DNA from: Alopecurus myosuroides
Taxonomy: Eukaryota; Streptophyta; Magnoliopsida; Poales; Poaceae
Assembly (NCBI GenBank): GCA_028641055.1
Contig: CM054061.1
Span: forward strand, 54,292,081-54,356,080
Length of the DNA: 64,000 bases
Direction: 5' to 3'
Shown here one piece after another: positions 61,016-64,000 of this stretch (within the stretch, counting starts at the first letter, position 1; every line of letters begins with the position of its first letter). The position numbers and the translations under genes are program-made. Under the pieces are notes generated by a model. It was not told the DNA's origin and searched no databases. It saw only the letters and a program-made list of their open reading frames with translations.

Positions 61016-63426
61016 AACTAGGAACGTCTCCGAGTCAGTAGCCAGTAGGTAGTCAAGGCATGACTTGGGTTTACCCCGAGTGTGTTTTTGTAGACTTCTG
61101 CTGTTTTTAGTGTGCGTTCTTGCCCTGCGTGGAAGTTGTTTTTCGACTGAGTCATGTGACCAGTTGTGTAAGCCGTGTATTCGTGTAGTGGATGTTGTGA
61201 TCTGCAATGCCAACTCGAGTATGTTGTTCACGACTAACTGATCACGCGATCGTGAATGTATGCATACTGGAGGTCTCGGACTGCGAGTCTGGGGTCCCCA
61301 CACTCCCCGGCAACGGCGCCAGAAAAGGTCTTGATATCCCACAAGTATAGGGGATCGTGTGTGGCCTTTTCTATAAGTAAGAGTGTCGAACCCAACGAGG
61401 AGCTAAAGGTAGGATAAATATTCTCCCAAGTTCAATCAACCACTGATACGACTCTACACACACTAAACGTTTGCATTATCTAGGAAATAAAGCTAGATCA
61501 ATAATACGGGTATGAGAGATAGCTTTACAAGATAATAAATACAAGAAAGTAAATGTTAGTGCTACAGCAATAAAATATACTAAGTAACCATAAACTAATA
61601 GTACCATGAGTGTGGAAAAGTGGTCATAATTGTGATGGCTCTGTCCAAGATTAATTAGTGAACATATCGAGTTCATTGTCTTTGATGCAGTTTTCTATGT
61701 GGGAGAGGCAAAGCTAACAAGCTCTCACTATCCAATGATTGCAAGTACTTATGATTAGAACTCTAGCAAACATCCGTAACTACTAGAAGATACATTAAGG
61801 TAAAAATACCCAACCATAGCCTTAAGTTAATGGTCCGCTTACTCCCATACGTGCAACTAACCGGTTTGGGTCCTTTGGTTTCTGTCACTCTGGCAGAACT
61901 ACGCCTCTTACTTTGCACATACTACTAACCCTATGGTGTTGATCCAAGCGTGCAAAAATATAATGGACACCAAAGGATAGTACCATGTCAACATACAACT
62001 CTAATGAACCAAAGACATTCAACCAAGCAATCAAAAGAAAAATAAACTACACAAACATGACATAGATCATAGGATAAATATTATAGCATCAAACACCATG
62101 TTTACATAGGATCGTACATAGGTTTGTGGAAGGATGAACCACTGAATACAAGGAGGAGATGATGATGGAGGTGTTGGTGAAGGCGGGATCATGGCGGAGA
62201 GGATGGAGAAGGGGCAGCACGTGAGGTGCAGGGCGGCGCCAGCGGCGCAGGTGGCTCCTCCTGCGCCGGCCGGACATCATGGGGTAGTGCGGCCCCTTAC
62301 ACCCCTTACTCCATGACTTCTTGGTGCTGTAGATGAGCCCTCCTCCATGGAGATTTGACCGTGAGGGAGGCAAAATTCGTGGCTTTTGGTGGCTGCGCAA
62401 GAATTAGGGTTTTCCTCTCCTTATATGTGATGGGACAATGCTCCCGGCCCTCCGATGGATGGCCCCTTCCTAGGGACCCCTCTCAGCCCCAAAGTCGTGG
62501 CTTGGACGAATTCATAAAATATGGTAAGAGTTGGACTCAATCCCGTCACCGATTCCCGTAATCAGATATATATCCTCCAGTGAAATGTTTCCAAAGGTCG
62601 CATACAAACTCAGATTGGGATGTTATTGGGCTTAAATTAAAGGTGTGGAAATGGCGAACAACTTTGTAGGAAATTTGATCTTCAGTTGACGTTGTATTTG
62701 GGGGTAAAACTGATGATCTCTAAAAACTGTTGGTGGACAGATTTCAGGAAAGTCAGGGTCCTTTTCCAACAAGTCTACTTTTGTGTTTTCTTGTTAATTC
62801 CTACACATCAAAGAGTAAAACAAGAACATTGTGCACTCTTGCAACTATTAATAGGTTAGTCCAAATAAATCATAAAATTTATATAAAAACAAGTGCCAAA
62901 AGCATAATATTAGCATGAAACAATCAAAAATTATAGATACCTTATGGACGTATCAATGACCCCCTTTCGAAGTGAAAGGAGTCGGACCCCAGACATGAAT
63001 GGACTAAGTCGAAATGACGCTGAGAAATAGACGCGCTAACATGATAGGGCAACTGAATCTGTTTTCCTAGCCTACAACCCTGACACTGTAAAGAAACATC
63101 TCCTGAGACTGGCCCCAGAAGACCACGATGAACTAATGACGATAGACGAGAACCACAAAGATGACCAGGAAAATGATGCCACCGTTGAAATGAACCGATG
63201 ATGGAGGCGGCGACGGCGGGAGAACTGGAAGGCAAGATGGCAGCGGAAGGAACACGAAGCTAGTCTAACTCCCAAAGACCATGAGAATCACGGCGGCGAG
63301 GGCCAGCTCCAACCAGAGCCTGAGTGCGACGATCGTGAAGAGAGCAAGAATCTGCGTAAAAAATGACATGACATCGAGAGTCAGTAAGTTGACTAGTGGA
63401 GAACATGTTCATAGCAAGACGAGGAA
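61016..63426. repeat. Duplicated segment, copy B (original context)
   Basis: Continuous with E2 on the left and with the rest of Copia on the right, so this copy is in its original setting. The offset from copy A is 6194-6195 bp. Confidence 0.93.
61332..62955 (-). repeat. LARD-G 5' LTR, copy B
   Basis: 1624 bp, nearly identical to copy A. The primer site is at 61303-61321 and the target copy ATGAC at 62956-62960. Together with the 3' LTR at 31978 it defines the original LARD-G insertion. Confidence 0.9.
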
Positions 63427-64000
63427 CATGAGAAATGTCAGGGACTAAGAAGGAAGAAGTAGAAAGAGTGCCTCGACCAGAGACAGGGAGACGAGTACCA
63501 TCAACAGTGAAAACACTAAGAGGAGAATCAATAAGTCGAAAAGTGGAGAGAGTGGAAGAATCAGAAGTCATATAAAAAGAAGCTCCAGAATCCAGAACCC
63601 ACGACGACGTACCTGACTGTGTAAAAGATGATGGTCCCAAAGTGCCAGAAGAATTAGTCACAGAGCCAGCAGTACCAGTCGAAGAAGAGCCTGAAGTAGC
63701 AAGCATTTGGCTGATCATCCGCATCATCTCAAGCTCAGTAGGAGTGATCGTAGAACCCGATCCAATAGACGAACCTGACGAGCCATGAAACGGACGAGGG
63801 CCAGACTGTATCCTATGCTGGCGCAGATCACGCTCCCTCGTGTAGCGGCGAGACTCAGTGTGACCATTGAGGTCACAATAGGTGCAGTGAGATCGGGGAC
63901 GAGAGCCACGACCCTGGCCACGATAGTGGTGGAGCAATGGACCGCGGAGGAGCTGATGGAGTAGGCGACGAAGCAGGACCACGAGGCGACTAGGCAGGTC
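62956..64000 (-). pseudogene. Copia gag end, protease and pre-integrase region, runs off window
   Basis: From the window end leftward the minus strand encodes a zinc knuckle CTYCDLNGHTESRRYTR (last Cys of CCHC replaced by Arg), a Ser/Thr-rich linker, the protease motif WVLDSGASFYMTSDSS with its catalytic DSGA, then GTLSTSSFLVPDISHVPRLA, and, after a stop near 63260, the pre-integrase part LVHRGLLGPVSGDVS to HFERG at 62961. The reading resumes at 31977 in the integrase. The 5' LTR and start lie beyond 64000. Confidence 0.88.

Larger units (their letters stand above)
47929..61302 (+). mobile_element. E2: long LTR (solo LTR or collapsed element) in LARD-G
   Basis: It begins TGTAACAGCCC at 47929 and ends GGGGTCCCCACA at 55108 and, in the duplicated copy, 61302. 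A target duplication CTCCC is at 47924-47928 and at 55109-55113 or 61303-61307, directly beside the LARD-G primer site. The left 421 bp are at 47929-48349, the right about 4.1 kb at 57232-61302. LARD-2 and a rearrangement lie between. No gag, pol or second LTR is visible, so a solo LTR of about 4.5 kb is most likely. Confidence 0.7.
57232..61302 (+). repeat. E2 LTR, right part
   Basis: About 4.1 kb of non-coding LTR-like sequence: a CT-rich and GC-rich part (57440-57970), a long AT-rich middle (58030-59980), a GC-balanced part (60000-60560), a microsatellite, paired hairpins (60905-60960) and the end GGGGTCCCCACA. The 90-codon frame at 57561-57833 and others have no domain. It continues straight into copy B without a break, so this is the original order. 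Confidence 0.65.
31978..62955 (-). mobile_element. LARD-G: non-coding gypsy-type element, heavily nested
   Basis: On the minus strand the LTR starts TGATACGTCC and ends GGGATATCA. The left LTR (31978-33650) abuts ATGAC at 31973-31977. The right LTR (55138-56761) abuts ATGAC at 56762-56766, and its duplicate (61332-62955) abuts the same at 62956-62960. ATGAC is the target duplication in the Copia pol. A tRNA-Asp primer site lies 10 nt inside the 5' LTR. Without the nested insertions the internal region is about 4.2 kb (33651-33820, 43954-47928, 55109-55137) and encodes no gag or pol. It is therefore non-autonomous, as in several wheat-group elements with this LTR style. Confidence 0.88.

Overview
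This window is nuclear DNA of a flowering plant, almost certainly a grass. It is probably a large-genome Pooideae species (Triticeae, Aveneae or Loliinae), but that is inferred. The reasons are Stowaway MITEs with the CTCCCTCCGTTCC end, several long-LTR non-coding gypsy-type elements, plant L1-type LINEs, a hAT remnant and one intact F-box gene with GC-rich codons. I saw no bacterial, organellar, rRNA or CRISPR sequence.

Layout. Positions 1-14.9 kb are transposon sequence. An unclassified long-LTR element (E3, 1-931 and 9646 to about 13640) is split by a complete non-coding element, LARD-1 (932-9640, target duplication TTTCC). LARD-1 has two 4.1-kb LTRs around only 498 bp. An LTR-like stretch with a TATA box and a LINE 3' end follow. 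14.9-30.9 kb is the gene-bearing part: one single-exon F-box gene (16409-17860, minus), a decayed gene fragment, a LINE 3' end, two Stowaway MITEs, a few exon-like islands I cannot name, a 488-bp-offset tandem duplication (29155-30055) and a core promoter (about 30751-30815) that now faces transposon sequence.

From 30897 to the window end is one nested cluster, solved here by matching target-site duplications. The host is a broken Copia element (minus strand) whose pol is cut in the integrase region, with ATGAC on both sides. In the cut lies a non-coding gypsy-type element, LARD-G (LTRs 31978-33650 and 55138-56761, tRNA-Asp primer site). LARD-G received a hAT element (33821-43945, 8-bp duplication CTCATAAC). 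The hAT received LINE-A (34589-43018, minus), flanked by an unusually long direct repeat of about 725 bp. LINE-A received LINE-B (38702-42904, plus, 13-bp duplication). LARD-G also received a long LTR, E2 (47929-61302, duplication CTCCC), which received LARD-2 (48350-54824). A recent tandem duplication with a 6.2-kb offset then copied the LARD-G 5' LTR and its flanks (54822-57231 and 61016-63426).

How the parts relate. Apart from the F-box gene, nothing here has an intact reading frame. The LARD elements carry only cis signals (LTR, primer site, hairpins) and must have borrowed proteins from other elements. The most unusual signals are a paired-hairpin module at nearly the same distance from the LTR end in two LTR families (with a partial third case), a family whose internal domain is exactly 498 bp in two copies, and the very long repeat around LINE-A. 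All identities and divergence figures are by-eye estimates.
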